From MGIIb-O3 sp046710875 (GTDB lineage Archaea; Thermoplasmatota; Poseidoniia; Poseidoniales; Thalassarchaeaceae), in NCBI GenBank assembly GCA_046710875.1, contig JBKEHQ010000002.1:10203-74202 (forward strand): DNA of 64,000 nucleotides. Reading direction: 5' to 3'. The notes beneath the pieces are model-generated. The model was not told the DNA's origin. It made no database searches and saw only the letters and a list, made by a program, of their open reading frames with translations. Positions 1 to 6,932 of this stretch are shown in pieces. Numbering within the stretch: the stretch's first letter is position 1; each line of letters starts with the position of its first letter. Made by a program: the position numbers and the translations under genes.

Positions 1-218
1 ACTTTCTGGCCCTGTTTTGTTCTCAACATAAGTATAATTCCCAAAACTCTTGTGGCATCCCATTTATCTAAAATGCCATTTTCTTCTAGGAAAATTAGGC
101 CAAAATACCAAATAGCAATTGCTATAACAATCAAAGGTGAATTAGTAATCTGATATAAAATAAACAAGAATATCAATGGAAGCAGCAAACTATTGCCCCT
201 CCTTTCTTGTTCTTTCAT
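1..218 (-). CDS. Membrane protein, truncated at left edge
   Basis: A reading frame on the minus strand starts with ATG at 218 and stays open to base 1, giving about 72 residues with the C-terminal part outside the window. After a charged N-terminus (MKEQERRGN) comes a long hydrophobic stretch from about residue 10 to 49, enough for two membrane helices, then a polar segment (EENGILDKWD) and a further hydrophobic run. It diverges from the small gene at 301. I do not recognise the family. It is called from its continuous open frame, its hydrophobic pattern and the otherwise empty 300 bases. Confidence 0.55.
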   Translation of the reverse strand, partial: MKEQERRGNSLLLPLIFLFILYQITNSPLIVIAIAIWYFGLIFLEENGILDKWDATRVLGIILMLRTKQGQK

Positions 219-300
219 GGATATGGGTTAGTACGTACCTTCTTCAATCCGTTGCTCAATATATCACAAATGACATTAGGAATAACAATTCCGCAGGTGC

Positions 301-483
301 ATGGATAAAATAATTAATAATGCCGATGAAAGGCTTAAATTATCATACAATTCATTAAAAATCAAGTCAGAAAGCGTTAAGAAAATATTATATAAAGCCC
401 AGTTAGAAGGTGTTAAATCAAAAATTATCAATTTAGAAGAAAACTTCAGAAATATAGAGAATAATCTATCAGGATTAAATTAA
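301..483 (+). CDS. Small coiled-coil protein, 60 aa
   Basis: A 60-residue protein, rich in Lys, Glu, Asn and Ile, with heptad-like spacing of Leu and Ile throughout (for example KIINLEENFRNIENNLSGLN), predicted to be almost wholly helical. No in-frame start lies between the upstream stop at 283-285 and the ATG at 301. It ends 9 bases inside the convergent resolvase gene. No family is recognised. It may be a scaffold or regulatory subunit, but nothing here shows a partner. Codon use matches its AT-rich neighbours. Confidence 0.5.
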   Translation: MDKIINNADERLKLSYNSLKIKSESVKKILYKAQLEGVKSKIINLEENFRNIENNLSGLN

Positions 484-1089
484 AGTAGGTATCTCCGGTA
501 AAAATTCGGTTAGTGGCTTTTGAATATTTTGTAAATTATCAGATCCACAAACTAATGCAATAAATCTATTTAATGGCATTCCCTTTTCCCAACCTAGATA
601 CGGCGTTCCATTTCTAGTTAACGGCAATGGAGGTATTTTTCTAGACACTTGTCTTAATTTACCTGTTAGTTTTACTCCATCAACTCTCATTATTCTCCAA
701 CTATCTCCACGAACTCCTTTCAATCTATATGCATATAAAGGCATTAAATTACATCTATTGCCAACCTCTTTCAAAGAATTATATTGGTTAACAGTTCTTC
801 CTGAAAGGTATAGTTTATTTTTCTTCGAAGATTTAACTTCAATTGGAAAACACATATCCCCTCTAAGTACTAACAAATCCCCAGTCCCTTCTGAACCACT
901 GCCGGGAGCTCGAACAACTAAAAATGGCCTATTTATCACCTGCATCATTTGTGCTCTTTCAATTTCAGTACAGGATTTTATGATTGCCCTAACTCCTTTG
1001 AGCTCTCCAGCTAAAACACATCTCAACTCTCTCTCGTAGTTTACTCCCACGGATGAAGCGCATTGTGAGGGTACTTCACTACATCGCAT
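475..1089 (-). CDS. hjc: Holliday junction resolvase, Hjc-like
   Basis: Endonuclease of the archaeal Hjc family (PD-(D/E)XK fold), which cuts four-way DNA junctions during recombination and replication-fork repair. Visible features are an N-terminal NYEREL motif (residues 17-22), RAPGSGSEGTGD (60-71) with the metal-binding Asp71, and IEVKSS (83-88) with Glu84 and Lys86, the fold's catalytic trio. At 204 residues it is well above the usual 120-150: there is an insertion of about 25 residues after the first helix and about 100 residues beyond the catalytic core. It starts at ATG 1089 with a TATA-like run about 25 bases upstream, so the transcript may be leaderless. It diverges from a RuvC-fold-like gene. 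Confidence 0.8.
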   Translation of the reverse strand: MRCSEVPSQCASSVGVNYERELRCVLAGELKGVRAIIKSCTEIERAQMMQVINRPFLVVRAPGSGSEGTGDLLVLRGDMCFPIEVKSSKKNKLYLSGRTVNQYNSLKEVGNRCNLMPLYAYRLKGVRGDSWRIMRVDGVKLTGKLRQVSRKIPPLPLTRNGTPYLGWEKGMPLNRFIALVCGSDNLQNIQKPLTEFLPEIPTLI

Positions 1090-1095
1090 AAAAAT

Positions 1096-1125
1096 AATAC
1101 CTAATCTACTTTTTTAAAAGGTATT
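1096..1125. promoter_or_regulatory. Inverted repeat around the hjc TATA box
   Basis: AATACCT at 1096-1102 and AGGTATT at 1119-1125 form a perfect 7-bp inverted repeat with a 16-base spacer. The spacer contains the T/A-rich run that, read on the minus strand, is the best TATA box for hjc (about 25 bases before its ATG). A palindrome that brackets a TATA box is a typical place for a repressor to exclude TBP. It lies between two divergent nuclease-fold genes. Confidence 0.4.
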
Positions 1126-1197
1126 GAGATAGTCATATATTGGATTTTTTATAATTTTATAGTTTAAATTAATACACTGCCATGATAGTTGATTAAT

Positions 1198-1947
1198 ATG
1201 GAGTTGGCCGTTATACGCACTGAAGATTTTCAACTTGCATACAGATTAATCAAAAAATTACGAAGTTTAGAAGTATCTCATATACAATTAGAAATAAATC
1301 AAATAATTCCAATAGGTACTCTCCTGTGGTTCGGTACCCTCGAAGAGGTTAGCACGTCTAAAGATCTTAATGGCATAGCATGCAACATCAATAATATTGA
1401 TTACGTAGTTAACAAAACTCTGAATAAAATATTGGCAGGGCCGAATGTCAAAACACTGACCTTTGGCGTTGATTCAGGCCCTAGGCCAGGCTTAGCTTGG
1501 TTTACTGATGATAGATTAATTGGCTCGAAACAACTCGAATTGGTGGATGAAGTAATAGATGAAATAATAAATATTGTAAATCAAATATCTCCAGAATTTC
1601 CCGATAAGACGTTAATAAAAATTGGAAATGGGCATAGGACAATTTCTAATAGGATCGTAAATGTTTGCCTAAATAATGATTTTCAAGTCCAATTAATAGA
1701 TGAAAAACACACATCTTTGGGTTCACGACATGATCATGTTACCTCCGCTAAGAGTATAGGACTAAAACATGGAATTCCTATATGTGATAAATTAGAAATA
1801 GCCCCAACTAGGGGAGAAGTCAGGGAAATACAAAGAATAAGTAGACTCGTAAGTGAAGGTAAAGCAACTATCCCTTCAAACTTAGCCATCTCAGTTGCAA
1901 TAGGTAACTTATCACTAATTGAAGCTGTTAAATTACATTCTAAGTAA
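1198..1947 (+). CDS. Predicted RNase H/RuvC-fold nuclease-like protein
   Basis: About 249 residues from ATG 1198; a TTG three codons upstream is the alternative start. The central part has the order of motifs seen in RuvC/YqgF-type RNase H folds: a first strand TFGVDSGPRPGLAW carrying an Asp followed by GPRPG, a glycine turn IKIGNGHRT, then VQLIDEKHTS with Asp-Glu after a strand, and HDHVTSAKSIGL at the end, where RuvC-like enzymes place the last acidic or His ligand. The N-terminal 90 residues are not recognised. The family is known to me only as a conserved archaeal type, so the nuclease role is inferred. It shares its upstream region with the Hjc-like resolvase, which favours a DNA-processing role. 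Confidence 0.6.
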   Translation: MELAVIRTEDFQLAYRLIKKLRSLEVSHIQLEINQIIPIGTLLWFGTLEEVSTSKDLNGIACNINNIDYVVNKTLNKILAGPNVKTLTFGVDSGPRPGLAWFTDDRLIGSKQLELVDEVIDEIINIVNQISPEFPDKTLIKIGNGHRTISNRIVNVCLNNDFQVQLIDEKHTSLGSRHDHVTSAKSIGLKHGIPICDKLEIAPTRGEVREIQRISRLVSEGKATIPSNLAISVAIGNLSLIEAVKLHSK

Positions 1948-1948
1948 T

Positions 1949-2590
1949 TTACTCAAATTTGCCCTTTCTAAAATCTCTAGTTCTTTCTATTCCTGGCATC
2001 TGATCTTCACCTTCTCTGTAAATTGTTTTCATATTATTGAGAAAATTATCTTCATGAGTAACTATCAAAACCATTCTAACGCCAGGATCTTCTTCGGCGT
2101 CCATCCACTTTAGTATTATTTCCATAGTCTTTCTTGCACCTTCTCTATGTGGATATGCAAAGACATCCATTCCCAGAGGGGGCAAAACTAATGTTTCCCT
2201 TGGTTCCAATTTCGATACTTCTTCAAATAAAGCCTCATAAGAATTTTTTAGTAATTCTCTTCTAAAATTATCCTGTGTTGGCCTCCTGCAATCGGGCCCG
2301 ACAACATGAACTAAATTCTCAGCTGGTAAATTGAACCCAGGTGATGAAACTGCTTCTCCAACTCCACAGGGTTGCAGATTTTCTTTTCTTCTCTCCTTGG
2401 CTATATTTGTACAGAATTCCCTTAACTCAGGTCCTGCCGCCAATTGCATCCTTTCATCTAATCCTTCTCTACCTGCGAGCCTATTATTAGCCGGGATGAC
2501 CATAACGTCACCTTTTATGGTCGTGATATTGCCAAATACTACTCTTACTTGACCATGTTTACATTCTCTGACTATAACAACTTCCGCCAT
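1949..2590 (-). CDS. Macro-domain (ADP-ribose-binding) protein
   Basis: A 213-residue macro domain. The ADP-ribose-binding signature is clear: FGNITTIKGDVMVIPANNRLAG near the N-terminus with the Asp and the PANN loop, a GVGEAVSSPGF strand-loop, an HVVGPD strand and the phosphate loop LVLPPLGMDVFAYPHREGA. Such proteins bind ADP-ribose or hydrolyse ADP-ribose esters (Appr-1-p processing, removal of mono-ADP-ribose). It converges with the RuvC-like gene with one base between the stops and diverges from the Lrp-type gene across a 98-base spacer holding repeated TCATCG motifs. ATG 2590 gives a well-positioned first strand. Confidence 0.85.
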   Translation of the reverse strand: MAEVVIVRECKHGQVRVVFGNITTIKGDVMVIPANNRLAGREGLDERMQLAAGPELREFCTNIAKERRKENLQPCGVGEAVSSPGFNLPAENLVHVVGPDCRRPTQDNFRRELLKNSYEALFEEVSKLEPRETLVLPPLGMDVFAYPHREGARKTMEIILKWMDAEEDPGVRMVLIVTHEDNFLNNMKTIYREGEDQMPGIERTRDFRKGKFE

Positions 2591-2593
2591 ATT

Positions 2594-2681
2594 TCATCGA
2601 GAAGAGGTCATCGGATATCTACTCATCGCATATAATGAACTCATCATTAAGCGAAGACTTGATGCGCTTTTACCTCTTCGA
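2594..2681. promoter_or_regulatory. Divergent promoter with iterated TCATCG motif
   Basis: TCATCG occurs at 2594, 2608 and 2623, and TCATCA at 2641, so the starts are 14, 15 and 18 bases apart. The second and third copies extend to TCATCGGATAT and TCATCGCATAT. An outer inverted repeat pairs TCGAGAAGAGGT (2597-2608) with ACCTCTTCGA (2672-2681) with a two-base bulge. All of this lies between the macro-domain gene and the Lrp-type gene. Confidence 0.35.
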
Positions 2682-2688
2682 GTGAGAT

Positions 2689-2922
2689 ATGTCGTCCAGT
2701 TACGTTCTAATTAATGTTGAACCAGGCTCAGAATCAATTGTCTTTGAAAAATTATCAAAACTAGATTTTATTTCAGATATAAATCATCTTTTTGGTGATT
2801 ATGATATAATCGTAAAGATAGAAGCCGAAGGGATTGGAATTATCGCCGGCTTAGTCGTATCCTCAATTCGTCCAATTGATGGAATATTTAATACTAAAAC
2901 TTTAGCATGTGCAGAATTTTAA
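2689..2922 (+). CDS. Stand-alone Lrp/AsnC ligand-binding (RAM) domain
   Basis: A 77-residue protein made of a single RAM domain with a beta-alpha-beta-beta-alpha-beta pattern: YVLINVEPGSE, a helix FEKLSKL, then INHLFGDYDIIVKIEAE with the conserved G-x-Y/F-D turn that ends a strand, and a last strand KTLACAEF. There is no helix-turn-helix. Stand-alone RAM proteins of archaea and bacteria bind amino acids and can pair with full-length Lrp regulators; which ligand applies here cannot be told. ATG 2689 follows GTGAGAT. Its stop precedes the MC1 gene by about 100 bases on the same strand. Confidence 0.75.
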   Translation: MSSSYVLINVEPGSESIVFEKLSKLDFISDINHLFGDYDIIVKIEAEGIGIIAGLVVSSIRPIDGIFNTKTLACAEF

Positions 2923-3025
2923 AAATTTTTATGATTCATTTACTCACAATAGGGGCACAGTGCGCCGTTTATCTGCCCAAAAGTTAATTATCTACTACCA
3001 AATCGAGAGATTTGGAGATACAATA

Positions 3026-3289
3026 ATGATTGAAAAGAAATATTTTGTTTTAATGAAAGATGGAAATGATACTACTCAAGTTTTCCATAGTAAACAACCT
3101 AGGGGTGCAGCATTGAAAGCAGCCTCAAGAGGGGAGACCGAAATAAGTCTCAGAGAGAGAGGTACTAACCGTGTGCATGTGTTCACAGGTGAGAAAAAAA
3201 TGGTTGCAAAACCAGCAAGTGCACCTGATTGGTTACCTGATAAAATTAATAAAGCAAATGTTAAGAAAGTCCGAATTGATAGGATTTAA
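3026..3289 (+). CDS. MC1-type archaeal chromatin protein
   Basis: An 87-residue basic protein closely following methanogen chromosomal protein MC1: FVLMKDGN, the KQPRGAALKAASRG helix, ISLRERGTNRVHVF, then PDWLPDKINKANVKKVRI. These correspond to the MC1 blocks KQPRQAALKAANRG, LRERGTKKVHVF and PAWMPEKI that I recall. MC1 is a monomeric protein that binds and sharply bends DNA and compacts the chromosome. The frame remains open upstream to a GTG at 2909, but ATG 3026 is preceded by GGAG at 3015-3018 and matches the family N-terminus, so the shorter form is chosen. It ends in a T-rich stretch shared with the convergent sdhB. Confidence 0.9.
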   Translation: MIEKKYFVLMKDGNDTTQVFHSKQPRGAALKAASRGETEISLRERGTNRVHVFTGEKKMVAKPASAPDWLPDKINKANVKKVRIDRI

Positions 3290-3292
3290 TTT

Positions 3293-4057
3293 TTATTTTC
3301 TTATTCCTAATTTTTTAGCTAAAATGGCTATTGGATCGTAATATTCTGTCACTACTCTTTCTTTTAATGGTATGATGGCATTATCGGTGATATTTATTCC
3401 TGCAGGGCATACATCTGTACAACATCTAGTAATATTGCAATAACCTATTCCAAAATCTTCTTTTATTTCCGGAATTCTATTTTCAGTATCTAATGGATGC
3501 ATCTCCAATCCCGCCAATCGAACAAAAAATCTTGGGCCTGCAAATTCATCAAACTTTTCATGCTCTCTCAATACATGGCATGTATTTACACACAACATAC
3601 ATTCGATACAAGATCTAAATTCTTGAATCCTATCCGCTTCCCTCTGATTAAAATTCCAATCTAATTCTTCTGGGCCATTTATTGGAACCATTTTTTTATT
3701 CATTTCATATGCCCATGATGTATCTGTCACTAGGTCTCTTGTTAGGGGGAATGCTTGCATTGGTTTTACTAAAATAGGTGCTCCTTCTTCAGTTTCTTCT
3801 AATATATCTTCCATTCTGGTCATACACATAAGACGGGGCTTGCCATTTACTTCGGCAGAACAGGAACCACATTTACCTGCTTTACAGTTCCATCTACAAG
3901 CTAAATCTGGAGCATGTTCGGCTTGTATTCTATGTATCACGTCTAATACTACCATGCCATCATCCATTGGTACAGTATAATCTACCATTTCACCAATGAT
4001 ATCGCCATTATTATCGGGCTCCCCGCGAAAAATCTTGAAAGTAATATCTTCAGCCAA
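3293..4057 (-). CDS. sdhB: Succinate dehydrogenase iron-sulfur subunit
   Basis: A 254-residue SdhB/FrdB. The plant-type [2Fe-2S] ligands lie in NCKAGKCGSCSAEVNGK...C (Cys58, 63, 66, 78). The C-terminal domain has CIECMLCVNTCH and CNITRCCTDVCP for the [4Fe-4S] and [3Fe-4S] clusters; the usual CP after the first group is CH here. It passes electrons from the flavoprotein to the membrane quinone. The start is TTG 4057, chosen because AGGAGG lies about 7 bases before it, inside the end of sdhA; the two genes are 2 bases apart, so they are probably translationally coupled. Confidence 0.93.
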   Translation of the reverse strand: MAEDITFKIFRGEPDNNGDIIGEMVDYTVPMDDGMVVLDVIHRIQAEHAPDLACRWNCKAGKCGSCSAEVNGKPRLMCMTRMEDILEETEEGAPILVKPMQAFPLTRDLVTDTSWAYEMNKKMVPINGPEELDWNFNQREADRIQEFRSCIECMLCVNTCHVLREHEKFDEFAGPRFFVRLAGLEMHPLDTENRIPEIKEDFGIGYCNITRCCTDVCPAGINITDNAIIPLKERVVTEYYDPIAILAKKLGIRK

Positions 4058-4059
4058 AA

Positions 4060-5886
4060 TTATTCCTCCTCATGAAAATCATCCGCATCTAATAATTTTT
4101 TCAAGTCTTCATCCATTGGGGGGTACCTACGATGCTCAATAGCCATAACATCTTTTTGGGTAATTACACTGTTTATTTTCCCCCAATATTTGTAATCTGG
4201 AACTGGAAAATCTTCTCTGGTGTGCCCGCCTCGAGATTCTTCCCTATGGAGGGCAGCCAATGTACACATTCTACTAACATCTATCATTGCATCAATTTCC
4301 AAAGATTGATGCCATCCAGGATTATATATTCTACTACTTCCGGATGTAGTATTTCCTCCACGAATTTCTAATTCATTCAGATCTAGTAAAGCTTCTTTGA
4401 GCAAACTTTCCGTACGTATTATTCCCACTTTATTCTGCATCATTTCTCTTAAATCTTCAACAACTTTTGCAGGGTTTTCTCCACTTTCTCTCTTAAGGGG
4501 GGCCAAAGTATCTTCAATCGCCTTTTCAATTTCAGATGCTTCAATAATAGAAAAATATTCTATTTCTTTGGCTCTTTTTGCAGCATAACTTCCAGCTATT
4601 TTTCCAAAAACAATCAAGTCAGATAATGAATTTCCTCCTAATCTATTAGCACCATGTAGCCCTGTAGCGGCTTCTCCTGCTGCATACATTCTAGGGACCG
4701 TAGTTTCCTGAGTTTCAGGATCAACTCTTATGCCTCCCATTACATAATGAGCGGTCGGACCAACTTCCATTTTTTCAGTTGTTATGTCTACTGCAGCCAA
4801 TTCTTTGAACTGATGATACATTCCGGGTAATTTCTTCTTAACTTCTTCAGGATCTCTCCAAGATATATCTAGGTATGCACCACCGTGTTCACTCGATCTT
4901 CCAGCATCCCTCTCAGCATTTATGGCCTTAGCAACAACATCCCTCGTTAGTAATTCAGGGGGCCTTCTTACTGTTGCCAATTTTCCACTAACTATTTCGG
5001 AAACCCATTCCAAAGCTTCCTCTTCGGTATCTGCAAATTCATCTTTATACATTTCAGGGACATATTCAAACATAAATCTATCACCTTCAGAATTAGTTAA
5101 CATGCCTCCTTCACCACGAACACCTTCTGTAACCAAGATGCCCTTGACTGATGGTGGCCAAATCATGCCTGTTGGGTGAAATTGAATAAACTCCATATCC
5201 CCCATCTCAGCACCTGCCCAGTATGCTAGGGCATAGCCTTCTCCGGTGTATTCCCAAGATCCAGAACAAACTTCCCAACATCTTGTTGCGCCTCCAGTTG
5301 CCATGACAATTGTCTTAGCCTTGAAAACGTGTAAGGTACCATCATTTCTATTATATGCAAAGCAACCAGATACTTTACCATCCGTCTTGAAGATTTTGCG
5401 AACGGTAAATTCCATGAATACATCCATTCCCATGTGCACGCCCTTCTCTTGCAATGTCCGTATAAGTTCCAATCCAGTTGCATCTCCGATATGGGCTAGC
5501 CGCGGGTAAGTATGGCCTCCAAAATTTCTTTGATTTGTAAGTCCTTTTTCAGTTCTATCAAAAACGGCACCCCATGTTTCTAATTCTCTAATTCTATCAG
5601 GTGCCTGTTGAGCATGTATTTTTGCCATCCTCCAGTCATTGAGGTATTTGCCACCTTTCATTGTATCTCTAAAGTGAATTTTCCAATTATCTCTTGGATC
5701 CTTATTTCCTAATGCAGCAGCAGCTCCTCCTTCAGCCATCACAGTATGGGCCTTACCAAGCATCGATTTGCAAATCATAGCAACACTTACTCCAGTCTTA
5801 CTGGCCTCAATGGCTGCCCTAAGTCCAGCCCCTCCAGCGCCTATTATCACAACATCGTGTTCGTGAATTATATATTTTTCATCCAT
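4060..5886 (-). CDS. sdhA: Succinate dehydrogenase flavoprotein subunit
   Basis: A 608-residue SdhA. The N-terminal Rossmann motif DVVIIGAGGAGLRAA (11-25) binds FAD, and His47 in KAHTVMAEGG is the expected site of covalent FAD attachment. Active-site blocks are visible: FHPTG, LLTRD, HYVMGG and ATGLHGANRLGGNSLSD. It oxidises succinate to fumarate on the cytoplasmic face as the catalytic core of complex II. Gene order anchor-A-B on the minus strand with 9- and 2-base gaps shows one operon. Together with aconitase and 2-oxoacid oxidoreductase elsewhere in the window it indicates an oxidative TCA cycle. Confidence 0.95.
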   Translation of the reverse strand: MDEKYIIHEHDVVIIGAGGAGLRAAIEASKTGVSVAMICKSMLGKAHTVMAEGGAAAALGNKDPRDNWKIHFRDTMKGGKYLNDWRMAKIHAQQAPDRIRELETWGAVFDRTEKGLTNQRNFGGHTYPRLAHIGDATGLELIRTLQEKGVHMGMDVFMEFTVRKIFKTDGKVSGCFAYNRNDGTLHVFKAKTIVMATGGATRCWEVCSGSWEYTGEGYALAYWAGAEMGDMEFIQFHPTGMIWPPSVKGILVTEGVRGEGGMLTNSEGDRFMFEYVPEMYKDEFADTEEEALEWVSEIVSGKLATVRRPPELLTRDVVAKAINAERDAGRSSEHGGAYLDISWRDPEEVKKKLPGMYHQFKELAAVDITTEKMEVGPTAHYVMGGIRVDPETQETTVPRMYAAGEAATGLHGANRLGGNSLSDLIVFGKIAGSYAAKRAKEIEYFSIIEASEIEKAIEDTLAPLKRESGENPAKVVEDLREMMQNKVGIIRTESLLKEALLDLNELEIRGGNTTSGSSRIYNPGWHQSLEIDAMIDVSRMCTLAALHREESRGGHTREDFPVPDYKYWGKINSVITQKDVMAIEHRRYPPMDEDLKKLLDADDFHEEE

Positions 5887-5895
5887 TGAAATACC

Positions 5896-6696
5896 TCAGA
5901 TAATTATGATGTAAGGGTCGTGAATAATTCCTTCAGCAACCGCCCAAACAAACAAGTCTCCGATGAACACCATCCCTAAACTGGTCCAAAACCAAAAAGA
6001 ATGATCAACATTTATATTGCTAATTTTAATATATATTCCGCCCATAATGCCGGAAATACCGCCCCGCCATTGATTCATACTTCCTCCAAATAAATGTCTA
6101 AATGCATGACATGAACCAACATACATCAATAATAAAATTGATTCTACGGCAAGAACCACCGTTCCAATTGATATCCCAAATCCTTCTTTTTCAGTACCAT
6201 TAAAAAAATGCATGGTTTGATATACGTCAAAAATTTTCATTGATAATATTATTATTGCTAGATATAACATATACCTATGTATGTTGTTTAATATAAATAA
6301 TCCAGTTTCACCCTTGTATCCAATGCGATAGTTTATTTCTGGCTTAGAAACTACACATGCAGTTGGATTTTGAAAGAATACTCTATGATATACTCTGCGC
6401 ATGTAATAACAAGTGCCTCTAAATCCGAAAGGTATCCATAAAATCAATAATGCAGAATTCATCCAATTAGGAGTTTTCAAGTCAAATAAATGAATAACAT
6501 CTGGAGAAAAGATTGGAGATGTGACTCTATGGTTGTCATATTGAATTGCTCCATCCCATAATGTTACACGGAATGTAGTATATACAAGAGTTAGAGTAAG
6601 TGCAAAAGCCATCCAAAAAGGTTCGGTCCACCATTTATCTACCCGATCTGTAATTCCAAATCCTCTTTTTATTGGAAGTTTTAATGAATTTGACAT
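5896..6696 (-). CDS. sdhC: Succinate dehydrogenase membrane anchor subunit
   Basis: A 266-residue polytopic protein with about five hydrophobic helices, first gene of the sdh operon. Blocks such as FRGTCYYMRRVYHRVFFQNPTAC, NNIHRYMLY and GSCHAFRHLFGG recall the single long membrane anchor of the actinobacterial Sdh1-type enzyme rather than the paired short SdhC/SdhD of proteobacteria. His residues in the HRYMLY and CHAFRH helices are candidate heme ligands. It anchors SdhAB and carries the quinone site. The actinobacterial resemblance is from memory and should be tested; the anchor role is firm from position and topology. Confidence 0.82.
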   Translation of the reverse strand: MSNSLKLPIKRGFGITDRVDKWWTEPFWMAFALTLTLVYTTFRVTLWDGAIQYDNHRVTSPIFSPDVIHLFDLKTPNWMNSALLILWIPFGFRGTCYYMRRVYHRVFFQNPTACVVSKPEINYRIGYKGETGLFILNNIHRYMLYLAIIILSMKIFDVYQTMHFFNGTEKEGFGISIGTVVLAVESILLLMYVGSCHAFRHLFGGSMNQWRGGISGIMGGIYIKISNINVDHSFWFWTSLGMVFIGDLFVWAVAEGIIHDPYIIII

Positions 6697-6782
6697 CCTA
6701 AATTCTCCCCAATAGTCTTCCCCAAATGCAGGTAGGAAATAAGTGATTGCTTTTCTCCATTAGGTAAATTTAGATGTTTTAT

Positions 6783-6821
6783 TAAATATTTTTATAAGCA
6801 TCTCCTCAATATAAAATATCA
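6783..6821 (+). promoter_or_regulatory. TATA-type promoter of the zinc-ribbon gene
   Basis: An A/T run (TTAAATATTTTTATAAGC) lies about 25-35 bases before the ATG at 6822, the spacing expected if transcription starts at or within a few bases of the start codon. This supports expression of the 36-residue gene as a leaderless mRNA. The gene diverges from sdhC. Confidence 0.45.
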
Positions 6822-6932
6822 ATGGTTGGTTCCGGAGACATTGAAACATCAATTTGTATTAATTGTGGCTTTATGCCTGGGGTATGGCTACCAACTATCC
6901 CATGTCCGGAATGCGGCGAACCGTTCCTTTAG
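6822..6932 (+). CDS. Tiny zinc-ribbon protein, 36 aa
   Basis: A short gene from ATG 6822 to TAG 6932. The 36 residues contain CINCG (Cys12, Cys15) and CPECG (Cys28, Cys31), a compact four-cysteine zinc ribbon with a hydrophobic FMPGVWLP linker, like the rubredoxin-type knuckles of small archaeal zinc proteins. It overlaps the 3' end of the convergent aldehyde dehydrogenase gene by four bases. The ordered CxxC pair, the ATG and the TATA-like run at leaderless distance argue that it is real. Function is unknown; single zinc ribbons often serve protein-protein or RNA contacts. Confidence 0.6.
   Translation: MVGSGDIETSICINCGFMPGVWLPTIPCPECGEPFL

Noticed and set aside
2591..2688. Possible C/D box RNA (ATGATGA on the minus strand)
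   Set aside because: No matching D box (CTGA) at a fitting distance; the GATGA-like motifs are better described as iterated sites.
2909..3025. N-terminal extension of MC1 from GTG 2909
   Set aside because: It overlaps the end of the Lrp-type gene, has no family similarity, and the ribosome site lies before ATG 3026.
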